A stretch of DNA of 7,668 nucleotides from an uncultured Collinsella sp. (GCA_900551625.1 URWZ01000069.1:1-7668), one strand, 5' to 3'. Positions 1 through 6,482 are shown, counted from the first letter of the stretch. A program made the numbers and translations. Notes: a model not told the origin generated them from the letters alone.

Positions 1-883
1 CGCTGACGGTGGCGCCCATGGAGCTCGGCACAATGAACAAAAAGCTGATCATCTTCTCGACCAGGCCCACGGCGGCGGCGTCGACGAGCCCTCGGTGGTT
101 GGCGATGACGGTGATAAACATAAACGCCACCTGGATACAGCCGTCCTGCACGGCCACGGGCACGCCGATCTTAAGAATGCTGCCGAGCACCTCGGGCTGG
201 GGGCGCAGGTCGCTGCGCTTAACGTGGATGTTCGTACGGCGGCTCTTAAGCCACACGAGCGCGAGGGCAACGCTGGCCGTCTGCGCGGTCACCGTGCCGA
301 GCGCCGCGCCCACGGGGCCGAGCCCCATGTGGCCGATAAACAGAAAATCGAGCGCGATGTTAATGATGCATGCCACGCCGATCACGTACATGGGCGAGCG
401 CGAATCGCCCAGGCCGCGAAAGATGGCCGAGAGGATGTTGTATGCGGCGATAAAGGGAATGCCGATAAAGCAGATACGCAGGTATGCGGCGGTTCCTTCG
501 ACTGCCTCGGTCGGCGTGCCAATGAGTGCCACGATTTGCGGGCACAGTGCAAGCAGGACAGCGGCCAGTACCACCGAGACGCCCATAAACAGCGTGATAG
601 TGTTGCCGATGGCGGTCTCGGCGCGGTCGAAACGGCGCGAGCCCACGGCGTGGCCGACGATGACCGTCGTTCCCATGGCCAGGCCCACGAGCGTCACGGT
701 AATGATATAGAGCGTCTGCGCGCCATTACCCACGGCGGTGATGCCGGCAGCGCCGCTAAACTGCCCCATCATGTACAGGTCGGCCATGCCGTAGAGCATC
801 TGCAAAAAGTACGAGAGCATATAGGGCAGGGCAAAGACCGCGATGGTCTTAAGGACATTGCCGCGTGTGAGGTCGTGTTCCAT
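1..883 (-). CDS. MATE family efflux transporter, partial (N-terminal 294 residues)
   Basis: The minus-strand frame is open from an ATG at 883-881 to the left edge, giving 294 residues of a family that is usually about 440-470 aa, so the C-terminal third is missing. MATE proteins are inner-membrane antiporters that export drugs or metabolites using Na+ or H+ gradients. The translation begins MEHDLTRGNVLKTI and is strongly hydrophobic, with about seven membrane segments. It shows MATE-like motifs: FRGLGDSRSPM at residues 155-165, the N-x-x-LD-x-x-FI stretch near 175-183 and GLGPVGAALGTVTA at 187-200. An in-frame TAG lies ten codons upstream, so this is the first possible start; the ribosome-binding site (AGAAAG) is weak. 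The gene is divergent from the nuclease-like gene to its right, and a MerR-type promoter about 40 nt upstream suggests inducer control. The substrate cannot be told from sequence. A long plus-strand frame opposite it is an antisense shadow. Confidence 0.93.
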   Translation of the reverse strand, partial: MEHDLTRGNVLKTIAVFALPYMLSYFLQMLYGMADLYMMGQFSGAAGITAVGNGAQTLYIITVTLVGLAMGTTVIVGHAVGSRRFDRAETAIGNTITLFMGVSVVLAAVLLALCPQIVALIGTPTEAVEGTAAYLRICFIGIPFIAAYNILSAIFRGLGDSRSPMYVIGVACIINIALDFLFIGHMGLGPVGAALGTVTAQTASVALALVWLKSRRTNIHVKRSDLRPQPEVLGSILKIGVPVAVQDGCIQVAFMFITVIANHRGLVDAAAVGLVEKMISFLFIVPSSMGATVS

Positions 884-923
884 GGGCGGGGCTTTCTGGC
901 TTGGTTCGTTTAGCTACCAGTGT

Positions 924-954
924 AGTGAAAACCCTATAACTATTGTAGAGTCAA
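924..954 (-). promoter_or_regulatory. MerR-type promoter/operator for the MATE gene
   Basis: On the minus strand a -35-like TTGACT (954-949) and a -10-like TTCACT (929-924) are separated by 19 nt, longer than the usual 17. The spacer contains the imperfect dyad CTACAATAGTTATAG (948-934; CTA-x-AA on one side mirrored by TT-x-TAG on the other). A long spacer filled by a dyad is the known layout of promoters activated by MerR-family regulators, which untwist the DNA when they bind their ligand. The site is about 41 nt upstream of the MATE start. No merR-like gene is in the window. The -10 matches the consensus at only three of six positions, as expected for an activator-dependent promoter. Confidence 0.55.
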
Positions 955-1036
955 GGTTTTTGTTGGGTGCCGGGCGAAAAAAGTCACGCTCCAAGCACGA
1001 TGCTTTGGCCCTCTGTGCCCCTCACCTCGCCTCAAA

Positions 1037-1095
1037 CCATCACAACATTCGCCGTTTTTTGCCAAAATCGGGAAAAGCATCGAATGTTGTGATGG
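1037..1095. repeat. Family I extragenic palindrome, copy 1 (59 nt)
   Basis: Perfect 15-bp arms CCATCACAACATTCG (1037-1051) and CGAATGTTGTGATGG (1081-1095) enclose a 29-nt interior. The interior can form a smaller hairpin from CCG-TTTT paired with AAAA-x-CGG with one mismatch. It differs from copy 2 by three substitutions in 59 nt. It sits between two divergent gene starts, which argues against a simple terminator role. It lies upstream of the nuclease-like gene, whose other side carries copy 2. Confidence 0.9.
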
Positions 1096-1199
1096 GTTTT
1101 CTGCCACTCGAACGGGTGGAATCGCTTTCTTGCGCACGAAGGTGTGCGGACCCGTGGGCAGGGGAATAAGGTTGGTTATCCGACTTCATTGGAGGGCTC

Positions 1200-2237
1200 A
1201 TGGACCTGCCGATCGTCCTGTCCCATAAGACTGCCTGGCTGTACCACAACGTGGCGCGCCCGTCCGAGCCGCTCTCGCGAGCAAGCAGCCTATACGATGA
1301 GGACTCGCTTGCTAACGAGGCGGAGCCGACCGCGAGCCTGCCCAAATTGGGGCTCGATGCCAAGGGGCTGAGGGCTTCAGCGGCAGTTGGGATCGTTACC
1401 GACTATCTGGTTTCACTTGGTATTCCACGAGAAGAGCTCGATCATATCGACACGCTCGTCAACTTCGATTTTGAGCGCTCGACGCCGGCTGGATTTAGGT
1501 GCCACGTGTTTGGGGCGCCGATACCTCCAGGCCATCTTATCGAGGTGGCAGAGGGCCTTCTAGTGGTTGATGAGGCCATGTGCTTTGTCCAAGCGGGTTC
1601 GTGGATGAGTGAGCCCGAGCAGCTGGAATATGGCTACGAAATCTGCGCCCGATACCATTTGAATCATCTGTCGACAGGCGATTATATCGAGATGGGGCAG
1701 AGGTATACCGTTGCCGACTTGATTGCTTATTGCAATGAGAACCGATCTCGTCAGGGGGCTGTACGCGCGGCCGCCGTGCTCAAGCGCGTGCACGATGACG
1801 CGCGGTCGCCCATGGAGACGGCCACCGCAATCATGGTCGTAGCAAAGCGTTCTCAGGGCGGGCTGGGATACGCCAAGATCGAGCTCAACCATCGGGTCGA
1901 TGTTCCCAGCGAGTTCAAGTATCTTGCAAAGGCCGGGTATTTCGAGATCGACGTATATGCACCTGCGAGCGGTACGGGGATTGAATACAACGGCTCGGAC
2001 CATCTTGATAAACAGCGCAGCGCGTCGGATGCGGAGCGTATGGCCGTGCTGAGCGCGCTGGGCTTTAGGATGATCGTCCTCACCGGGACTCAGTTTGCCC
2101 ACCAGCTGCAATTGCATCGGGCGATGAACGCCATCGCGCTCGCTATGGGTCTTAAGTGCGACCGAAGCGAAGCGTTCCAGAAGCGGCAGAACGACCTGCG
2201 AGAATTCGTGATTCGGCACTGGGACGACGGCCTTTAG
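1200..2237 (+). CDS. AbiEi-like/DUF559-like PD-(D/E)XK nuclease-fold protein, hypothetical
   Basis: This 345-aa protein starts at an ATG preceded by GGAGG (1191-1195) with a short 4-nt gap. It has no signal peptide or membrane segments and is probably cytosolic. The N-terminal part, with LSHKTAWLYH at residues 7-16 and a CHVFGAPIPPGHLI-type strand near 101-114 followed by a VVDEAMCFVQAG helix, resembles the middle domain of AbiEi-type antitoxin-like proteins. The C-terminal part resembles the DUF559/Vsr-like nuclease fold: SPMET (E206), then EIDVYAP (D251), then IEYNG-SDH (E262, H268), then DAERMAVLSALGFRMIVLTGTQF. E206, D251 and E262 are candidate metal ligands, but the fit to a classical E-D-ExK site is incomplete because the ExK lysine is replaced by Asn264. 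Base and codon use look less GC-biased than the neighbours, and two Family I repeats bracket the gene. DNA cleavage or a phage-defence role is inference; the family assignment comes from motif recall. Confidence 0.72.
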   Translation: MDLPIVLSHKTAWLYHNVARPSEPLSRASSLYDEDSLANEAEPTASLPKLGLDAKGLRASAAVGIVTDYLVSLGIPREELDHIDTLVNFDFERSTPAGFRCHVFGAPIPPGHLIEVAEGLLVVDEAMCFVQAGSWMSEPEQLEYGYEICARYHLNHLSTGDYIEMGQRYTVADLIAYCNENRSRQGAVRAAAVLKRVHDDARSPMETATAIMVVAKRSQGGLGYAKIELNHRVDVPSEFKYLAKAGYFEIDVYAPASGTGIEYNGSDHLDKQRSASDAERMAVLSALGFRMIVLTGTQFAHQLQLHRAMNAIALAMGLKCDRSEAFQKRQNDLREFVIRHWDDGL

Positions 2238-2278
2238 GGGCGTTCCGGCCCTTCTACGGGGTGCCGTGGGCAGGCAAA

Positions 2279-2337
2279 CCATCACAACATTCGACGTTTT
2301 TTGCCAAAAACGGGAAAAGCATCGATTGTTGTGATGG
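2279..2337. repeat. Family I extragenic palindrome, copy 2 (59 nt)
   Basis: The arms are ACCATCACAACATTCGA (2278-2294) and TCGATTGTTGTGATGGT (2322-2338), which pair over 17 bp with one mismatch. Inside is a perfect 7-bp hairpin, CGTTTTT (2295-2301) with AAAAACG (2306-2312) and loop TGCC. It begins 41 nt after the stop of the nuclease-like gene and ends 135 nt before moaA. It has the same length and orientation as copy 1. No T-tract follows on the plus strand, so a rho-independent terminator is unlikely in that direction. Confidence 0.9.
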
Positions 2338-2426
2338 TCTGTATGCTGAGGATGGGCTTGGAAAGTCCGTTTTGCTCAAAGCGACCTGTCCTGTCGTACG
2401 GGTGTCGGCATGATTCTCTCGTGGGG

Positions 2427-2432
2427 TATTAT
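2427..2432 (+). promoter_or_regulatory. Possible -10 element for the moaA operon
   Basis: TATTAT lies 40 nt upstream of the moaA GTG and matches the sigma-70 -10 consensus at five of six positions. The spot where a -35 would fall (about 2403-2409) has no good TTGACA match, so the call is weak. The stretch between Family I copy 2 and moaA (2338-2472) shows no recognisable molybdenum-cofactor riboswitch and no other clear structure. Confidence 0.28.
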
Positions 2433-2472
2433 GTTTTCCGAAGAATAAAACGCTGCGTGAGGGGAGGGCTGC

Positions 2473-3528
2473 GTGGACGGGCACGTGCAACATGACGGTT
2501 TTGGCCGCGATATCAACTACCTGCGCATTGCCGTTACCGACAAGTGCAATTTCCGCTGCATTTACTGCATGCCGGCCGATGGTGTGGTGCCCCGCGCGCA
2601 CGACGAGCTGCTCAGTGTCGAGGAAATCGCCCGCTTTGTGCGCCTGGTGGCGGGAGAGGGCATTCGCCGCGTGCGCCTGACGGGCGGCGAGCCGCTGGTC
2701 AGCCGCCGTATCATCCCGCTCATCCGCGACATCCGCGCGATTCCGCAGATCGAGGACATCTCGCTTACCACCAATGGCGCCCTGCTGCCCAAGCTGGCAC
2801 CGCAGCTCAAAGACGCCGGACTTAACCGCGTCAACATCTCGCTCGACACACTCGACCCTACGCTCTTTGGAAAGATCACGCGCCTGGGCCGGCTCGAGCA
2901 GACCATGGCCGGCATCGACGCGGCGCTGGCTTGGGGTTTTGAGCCCGTTAAGGTCAACTGCGTTGTTGTGCGCCGGCTCAACCAGGACGTGGCGGCCCTC
3001 GCACGACTGACCGTCGACCGCCCTATCCACCTGCGCTTTATCGAATACATGCCCATCGGCGACGAGCGTACGAGCTCACATTGCGCTGTGGACCCGCATG
3101 CGCCCGCGCTCAATCCCGAGCTGTGGGACGCGAGCGATACCGTGCCGAGTGACGAGCTGCGGGCGCGTGTCAATGCCGGGGCCACCGCGGCGGGCCTGGG
3201 TGAGCTCGAGCCGCTCGACATCAACGACGCTCCTGCCGGCGCGGGCCCTGCGCGCTATTGGCACTTTCCGGGCGCGGCGGGAACGGTCGGCTTCATTAGC
3301 GCCATGTCCAACCATTTTTGTGCGAATTGCAACCGTCTGCGCCTGACGGCCGATGGCAACGTGCGTCCGTGCCTGTTCAGCGATGCCGAGTATTCGGTGC
3401 GCGACGCCCTGCGCCGTGGTGATGATATGCAGGTACTTTCGATTTGGCGCGATGCCGTGGCCCACAAACCGCAGGAACACGCGATAATTGAGGGCACGCA
3501 ACGATTTATGTCCCAAATCGGAGGATGA
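2473..3528 (+). CDS. moaA: GTP 3',8-cyclase MoaA
   Basis: MoaA is a cytosolic radical SAM enzyme that converts GTP to (8S)-3',8-cyclo-7,8-dihydro-GTP, the first step of molybdenum cofactor synthesis. The 351-aa protein has the usual family length. The N-terminal SAM cluster motif CNFRCIYC gives C25, C29 and C32, followed by the glycine-rich TGGEPL at 70-75. RFIEYMPIG lies near 188-196. The C-terminal second cluster is C283-x2-C286-x13-C300 around NRLRLTADG. The protein ends in Gly-Gly (350-351), the tail known to matter for catalysis in MoaA, so the gene looks intact. The GTG start follows a strong GGGGAGGG (2461-2468) with a 4-nt gap, and no in-frame ATG gives a better N terminus. It is the first gene of a two-gene operon, 4 nt before the moaC-mobB fusion, whose product MoaC uses the MoaA product. 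Confidence 0.97.
   Translation: MDGHVQHDGFGRDINYLRIAVTDKCNFRCIYCMPADGVVPRAHDELLSVEEIARFVRLVAGEGIRRVRLTGGEPLVSRRIIPLIRDIRAIPQIEDISLTTNGALLPKLAPQLKDAGLNRVNISLDTLDPTLFGKITRLGRLEQTMAGIDAALAWGFEPVKVNCVVVRRLNQDVAALARLTVDRPIHLRFIEYMPIGDERTSSHCAVDPHAPALNPELWDASDTVPSDELRARVNAGATAAGLGELEPLDINDAPAGAGPARYWHFPGAAGTVGFISAMSNHFCANCNRLRLTADGNVRPCLFSDAEYSVRDALRRGDDMQVLSIWRDAVAHKPQEHAIIEGTQRFMSQIGG
3520..3524 (+). promoter_or_regulatory. Shine-Dalgarno of moaC-mobB inside the moaA Gly-Gly codons
   Basis: GGAGG at 3520-3524 lies 8 nt before the ATG at 3533 and falls within the two GGA codons for the terminal Gly-Gly of MoaA, just before its TGA (3526-3528). It decides the moaC-mobB start at 3533 over the earlier in-frame ATG at 3488, which lies inside moaA. 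The layout suggests translational coupling. Confidence 0.88.
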
Positions 3529-3532
3529 TCAT

Positions 3533-4837
3533 ATGGCCAAGAGCAGGTACGCCGATGCCACCAAGGCCGCTCGCAGGGCCGCGATGTCTGCCCACAAAGC
3601 CACGGCTGCGGCGAATGCTGGCGACGCCGACACGTCCGCGCAGCCGACTGTCAGCGTTGTCGCCGAGCCCACCCGTGATGCCCGTCGCGACGAGCTGACG
3701 CACGTTGACGCCAAGGGCGAGGTGCGCATGGTCGACGTGTCCGACAAGGCCGAGACCCATCGCATCGCCATCGCCGAGGGCACCATCCTCATGCACCCCG
3801 AGACGCAGGCCATGGTGCTGCAGGACCGCGCCAAAAAGGGCGATGTGCTCGCCTGTGCGCGCGTGGCGGGCATCATGGCCATCAAACGCACGAGCGACAT
3901 CATCCCCATGTGCCATCCGCTGCTCATTACCAAGAGCAAGTGCGATATTGCGCCCATCGCTCCGGCGGGGACGCCGGCCGAGGACATGCCCGAGGGCTGG
4001 GTGCCGGCGCGCGCGGACGGGCAGGTCGGCTTTCACGTGCTGGTCACGGCGGGCGTGACGGGCAAGACGGGTATCGAGATGGAGGCGTTGACCGGCGCGA
4101 GTGCCGCATGTCTGACCATCTACGACATGTGCAAGGCGGTAGATCGCGGCATGGAGATCGTCGACGTGCGCCTGTTGCACAAGGAGGGCGGCCGCTCGGG
4201 CGTGTGGGATCGTGCAGAGCGTCAGGCCGCTGCTGTTGAGGCCGTGGTCGCTGACGGCGACGCACACGTGAGCGCACCCGTCGCCGTTGCGTCCGCAGCT
4301 CCGGCACCGGCCGTTCCCGCGATTGCGTTTATCGGCTACCAGAACTCGGGCAAGACCACACTTGTCGAGAAGGTCATTGCCGAGCTCACCCGCCGCGGCC
4401 TGCGCGTGGGTTCGCTCAAGCATCATGGGCATCACGGCTTTGATATCGATGTGCCCGCTAAGGATACGTGGCGCCATCACCAGGCCGGATCCAAGCACGT
4501 GGGCCTCATCTGCGCCACGCGCTGGGCGGAGTACGCCGACACGCGCGAGGAGGACGAGATGCCCGCGCGCGAGCTGCTGTCGCGCTACAACGATGTCGAC
4601 GTGGTGATCATCGAGGGCTACAAGACCGAGGGCTTCGACAACATCGTGGTCGCGCGCTCCGGTGTCGACCGTCTGCGCGGCAAGAGCTCGCTCGACCTGG
4701 TTGACGGTCACACGCTGGCCCTTGCCTGCAACGAGGCTCTGGCACGCCAGGCTTTCGACGCCGGCTTTGCGACCCGAGCCATCAACATCAACGACGCCCG
4801 AGCCATCTGCGATCTTATCCAGGATTATCTGTCCTAA
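3533..4837 (+). CDS. moaC: Fused MoaC-MobB: cyclic pyranopterin monophosphate synthase plus P-loop GTP-binding adaptor
   Basis: This 434-aa cytosolic protein joins two molybdenum cofactor steps. Residues 1-52 are an Ala/Lys-rich extension absent from E. coli MoaC. Residues 53-230 form MoaC, which turns the MoaA product into cyclic pyranopterin monophosphate. The E. coli catalytic set is conserved: K51 as K102 (KKGDVLA), H77 as H128 (MCHPL), E112/E114 as E182/E184 (GIEMEAL), and D128/K131 as D198/K201 (YDMCKAVD). A roughly 15-residue insert lies near 140-160. An Ala/Pro/Val-rich linker (231-262) leads to a MobB domain (263-434) with Walker A GYQNSGKTT at 268-276, a KHHGH-type stretch at 296-301, the HHQAGS segment at 315-320 and VVIIEGYK at 357-364. 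MobB binds GTP and is thought to assist MobA in making the guanine dinucleotide cofactor. There is no stop or frame change between domains, so the fusion looks real. The ATG is set by GGAGG 8 nt upstream. Confidence 0.95.
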   Translation: MAKSRYADATKAARRAAMSAHKATAAANAGDADTSAQPTVSVVAEPTRDARRDELTHVDAKGEVRMVDVSDKAETHRIAIAEGTILMHPETQAMVLQDRAKKGDVLACARVAGIMAIKRTSDIIPMCHPLLITKSKCDIAPIAPAGTPAEDMPEGWVPARADGQVGFHVLVTAGVTGKTGIEMEALTGASAACLTIYDMCKAVDRGMEIVDVRLLHKEGGRSGVWDRAERQAAAVEAVVADGDAHVSAPVAVASAAPAPAVPAIAFIGYQNSGKTTLVEKVIAELTRRGLRVGSLKHHGHHGFDIDVPAKDTWRHHQAGSKHVGLICATRWAEYADTREEDEMPARELLSRYNDVDVVIIEGYKTEGFDNIVVARSGVDRLRGKSSLDLVDGHTLALACNEALARQAFDAGFATRAININDARAICDLIQDYLS

Positions 4838-4880
4838 AACCTGCCAAAAAGGGACAGGTTTATTTTGGCAGGTTTTATTT
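4836..4880 (+). terminator. Hairpin with T-rich tail at the end of moaC-mobB (Family II variant A)
   Basis: Perfect 14-bp arms AAAACCTGCCAAAA (4836-4849) and TTTTGGCAGGTTTT (4863-4876) enclose a 13-nt loop, and TTTTATTT (4873-4880) follows or overlaps the right arm. The left arm starts inside the TAA stop. The loop GGGACAGG shares the CAGG core and position with the other Family II hairpins. The near-symmetric A and T runs could also work on the minus strand. It is likely a rho-independent terminator of the Moco operon. Confidence 0.7.
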
Positions 4881-4895
4881 GGGCAAACGTCATTT

Positions 4896-4933
4896 CCACC
4901 ACAAAGGGGCCAGGCTCCTTTGTGGTGGTTTTT
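4896..4933 (+). terminator. Second hairpin with T5 tail (Family II copy B)
   Basis: Perfect 12-bp arms CCACCACAAAGG (4896-4907) and CCTTTGTGGTGG (4917-4928) surround a 9-nt loop containing CAGG, followed by TTTTT (4929-4933). The GCC and GGC inside the loop make the whole segment nearly palindromic. The stem is stronger than that of variant A just upstream, so the two may act as tandem terminators between moaC-mobB and the MFS gene. It belongs to the repeat family also seen at 6483-6508 and 7435-7467. Confidence 0.68.
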
Positions 4934-4936
4934 GCT

Positions 4937-4966
4937 TTAGTAGATGTGTGGGACATGCCTTACAAT
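4937..4966 (+). promoter_or_regulatory. Weak candidate promoter upstream of the MFS gene
   Basis: TACAAT (4961-4966) is a good -10 match. TTAGTA (4937-4942), 18 nt away, is a poor -35. It lies directly after hairpin B, so it could start a new unit, but it would leave a leader of about 130 nt before the ATG at 5102. A perfect TTGACA at 5046-5051 has no -10 at the right distance. The rest of 4967-5090 shows nothing recognisable. Confidence 0.25.
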
Positions 4967-5101
4967 CTACCAAGTAGTTCATGACGGGCGAAAACGGAGA
5001 GAAGGGGCTTGATGCGTCCTTAATGTTTCATGCGGATAGATTGATTTGACAGACGGTGGCGAATGCCCGCCGCCCGTATTCGTATGAAACAAGGAGTCTC
5101 C

Positions 5102-6382
5102 ATGCTCGCCTCTCTTTTCTCAAAGCCTCAATCATCGCTGTCCGTGCAGGCCAAGCGCCTGGTGGCGATGCGCTTTCTCATTTACACCGGTTTTCAGACC
5201 AGCTACTTTATCGGCGTCATCGGAACGCTTACCTATGCAGACGATGCCTCGGTCGTTGCGACATCGCTGGCAGTCCTCTTTATGAATGTCTTCGTGATCC
5301 TAGGGTCCTTTGCGGGCGGCGCGGCGCTCGACGCTTGGGGTCCGCGCCGTCATTTCTTGCTGAGCATCGTGGGCACGCTGGCAACCGGCGCGGCGATCCT
5401 CGTTTTTGGCAGCGCGACCGGCGTCGTCCTGCTCGGCGCGGTGCTCTTGGGCTTTGTGATGGGGTTCGCCCAGCCCATCGCCACATCCTATCCGGCCTAC
5501 CTCACCAATGACCCCGTCGAGCTCAAAGACATCAACTCCGCCATCGCCATGTTCTCAAACGTGAGTATTATCGTCGGGCCCACGTTGGGTGGCTTTGTCG
5601 CGGCGGCTGCGTCGTCGCGCGCGGTGTTCGTGCTCATGATGCTCTTTACTGTGCTGGCGTTCGTCGTCGGTTGGGGCTTTAGGCCGCAGACCAGCCATGT
5701 CGCCGGAGATACGGATGCCGATTCGGCAGAGGAAGGGGAGCGTGCGGGACAAAGCTCCAACCCCAGCACGTTCGCCCGCGTCACCTTTGCGACCAGCATC
5801 AAGACGGTCTTTACCAACAGCGTTCTCGTCCTGCTGTTCTGCATCATCTTCCTTTCGAACTTTGGCTACGGTGCCTTCGATCCACTGGAGTCGTTCTTCT
5901 ACCGCGATGTTCTGCATGTCGGTGTTGAGTGGATGGGCTGGCTTTCGTCGGCCTCGGGCGTGGGCGCGGTGCTGGGCGCCGTCGTTGCGCTCCGCTTGCC
6001 GCCGCACTTGGTAAACCTAAAAACGCTGCTCGTGGCACTTATGTCCGTGGGCCTGGGAAGCCTGCTCTATGTGGGGACGCCGTACGTGGGTGTGGCCCTT
6101 GTCGGCCAGATTGCCCTAGGCGTGGCCTGGGGCGTCGTCAACCCGCTCCACAACACCATCGTGCAAACGACGGCGCCGCTCGAGCAACTCGGCCGCGTGA
6201 ACTCGGTCATGGGCTTTGGCAATATGTTCGCCGGCGTGGCGCCGCTGGCGATTGCCCCGTGGCTGGCGGCGACATTTGGCGTACAACGGACACTCGTGGG
6301 GGCAGGCATGGTCGTGACGGCGGTCCCTGCGGCGTTGCTGCTGTTTGGACGCCGACATTTTGATCGTGCCGCAAGGCAGTAA
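5102..6382 (+). CDS. Major facilitator superfamily (MFS) permease
   Basis: This 426-aa integral membrane protein has about 12 hydrophobic segments in two halves, the usual MFS length. A motif-A-like loop GGAALDAWGPRRH lies at residues 72-84 between the second and third segments, and a motif-C-like glycine-rich stretch IIVGPTLGG is at 156-164. A long hydrophilic, acidic central loop (about 194-225, rich in D, E and S) separates the halves. The C-terminal half has GVAWGVVNPLHNTIVQTTAP (340-359) and GRVNSVMGFGNMFAG (364-378), resembling macrolide-efflux (Mef)-type and related exporters. The substrate is unknown. The start at 5102 has AAGGAG (5091-5096) 5 nt upstream; earlier in-frame ATGs at 5063 and 5084 lack such a site. 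The gene is monocistronic by layout: terminator-like hairpins lie before it, and Family I copy 3 starts 3 nt after its stop. Confidence 0.9.
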   Translation: MLASLFSKPQSSLSVQAKRLVAMRFLIYTGFQTSYFIGVIGTLTYADDASVVATSLAVLFMNVFVILGSFAGGAALDAWGPRRHFLLSIVGTLATGAAILVFGSATGVVLLGAVLLGFVMGFAQPIATSYPAYLTNDPVELKDINSAIAMFSNVSIIVGPTLGGFVAAAASSRAVFVLMMLFTVLAFVVGWGFRPQTSHVAGDTDADSAEEGERAGQSSNPSTFARVTFATSIKTVFTNSVLVLLFCIIFLSNFGYGAFDPLESFFYRDVLHVGVEWMGWLSSASGVGAVLGAVVALRLPPHLVNLKTLLVALMSVGLGSLLYVGTPYVGVALVGQIALGVAWGVVNPLHNTIVQTTAPLEQLGRVNSVMGFGNMFAGVAPLAIAPWLAATFGVQRTLVGAGMVVTAVPAALLLFGRRHFDRAARQ

Positions 6383-6385
6383 AAA

Positions 6386-6444
6386 CCATCACAACATTCG
6401 ATGAAAATCGCGATTTCGCCGAATAACATCGAATGTTGTGATGC
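6386..6444. repeat. Family I extragenic palindrome, copy 3 (inverted orientation)
   Basis: Perfect 17-bp arms CATCACAACATTCGATG (6387-6403) and CATCGAATGTTGTGATG (6427-6443) enclose 23 nt that include the 12-bp perfect palindrome AAATCGCGATTT (6405-6416). Measured the same way, the unit is again 59 nt. Read on the minus strand, its interior aligns with that of copy 2 at about 17 of 26 positions, so I infer an inverted, diverged copy. It begins 3 nt after the MFS stop. On the minus strand the element is followed by TTTTT, on the plus strand by no T-tract. Confidence 0.9.
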
Positions 6445-6482
6445 TTTGCGTCTCGGGCCAGGCCACCCTTCGGGTTCGGCCA

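Larger units (their letters stand above)
884..1199. other. 316-bp divergent intergenic region
   Basis: This gap separates the starts of the MATE gene (leftward) and the nuclease-like gene (rightward). It holds the MerR-type promoter at 924-954, a small imperfect hairpin at 991-1008 (CCAAGCA/TGCTTTGG), and the 59-nt Family I palindrome at 1037-1095. A GGAGG Shine-Dalgarno at 1191-1195 precedes the ATG at 1200. I see no convincing coding frame and no clear sigma-70 promoter for the rightward gene. Confidence 0.8.

Noticed and set aside
95..913. Long plus-strand open frame (272 codons) opposite the MATE gene
   Set aside because: It is antisense to a clear MATE membrane protein. Its translation is rich in His, Arg and Asp with no recognisable domain, as expected of a GC-driven shadow.
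1037..1100. Family I copy 1 as a rho-independent terminator (TTTT follows)
   Set aside because: It lies upstream of both divergent genes, so no transcript known here would end at it, and the other copies lack a T-tract on the plus strand.
1560..2285. Minus-strand frame (241 codons) opposite the nuclease-like gene
   Set aside because: It has no ribosome-binding site and no domain. The plus-strand frame has a Shine-Dalgarno and a plausible fold.
3506..4711. Long minus-strand open frame (401 codons) opposite moaC-mobB
   Set aside because: The plus strand here carries unmistakable MoaC and MobB motifs. The antisense translation shows no domain and no ribosome-binding site.
5046..5051. Perfect TTGACA as the -35 of an MFS promoter
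   Set aside because: The bases 16-18 nt downstream are GC-rich (GCCGCC); the nearest TATTCG is about 26 nt away.
5063..5101. Upstream start for the MFS gene at 5063 or 5084
   Set aside because: Neither has a ribosome-binding site, while 5102 has AAGGAG with a 5-nt gap and gives a normal MFS N terminus.
1037..6444. Family I copies as a CRISPR array
   Set aside because: The copies are kilobases apart, lie in different intergenic regions and have no regular spacers or cas genes.
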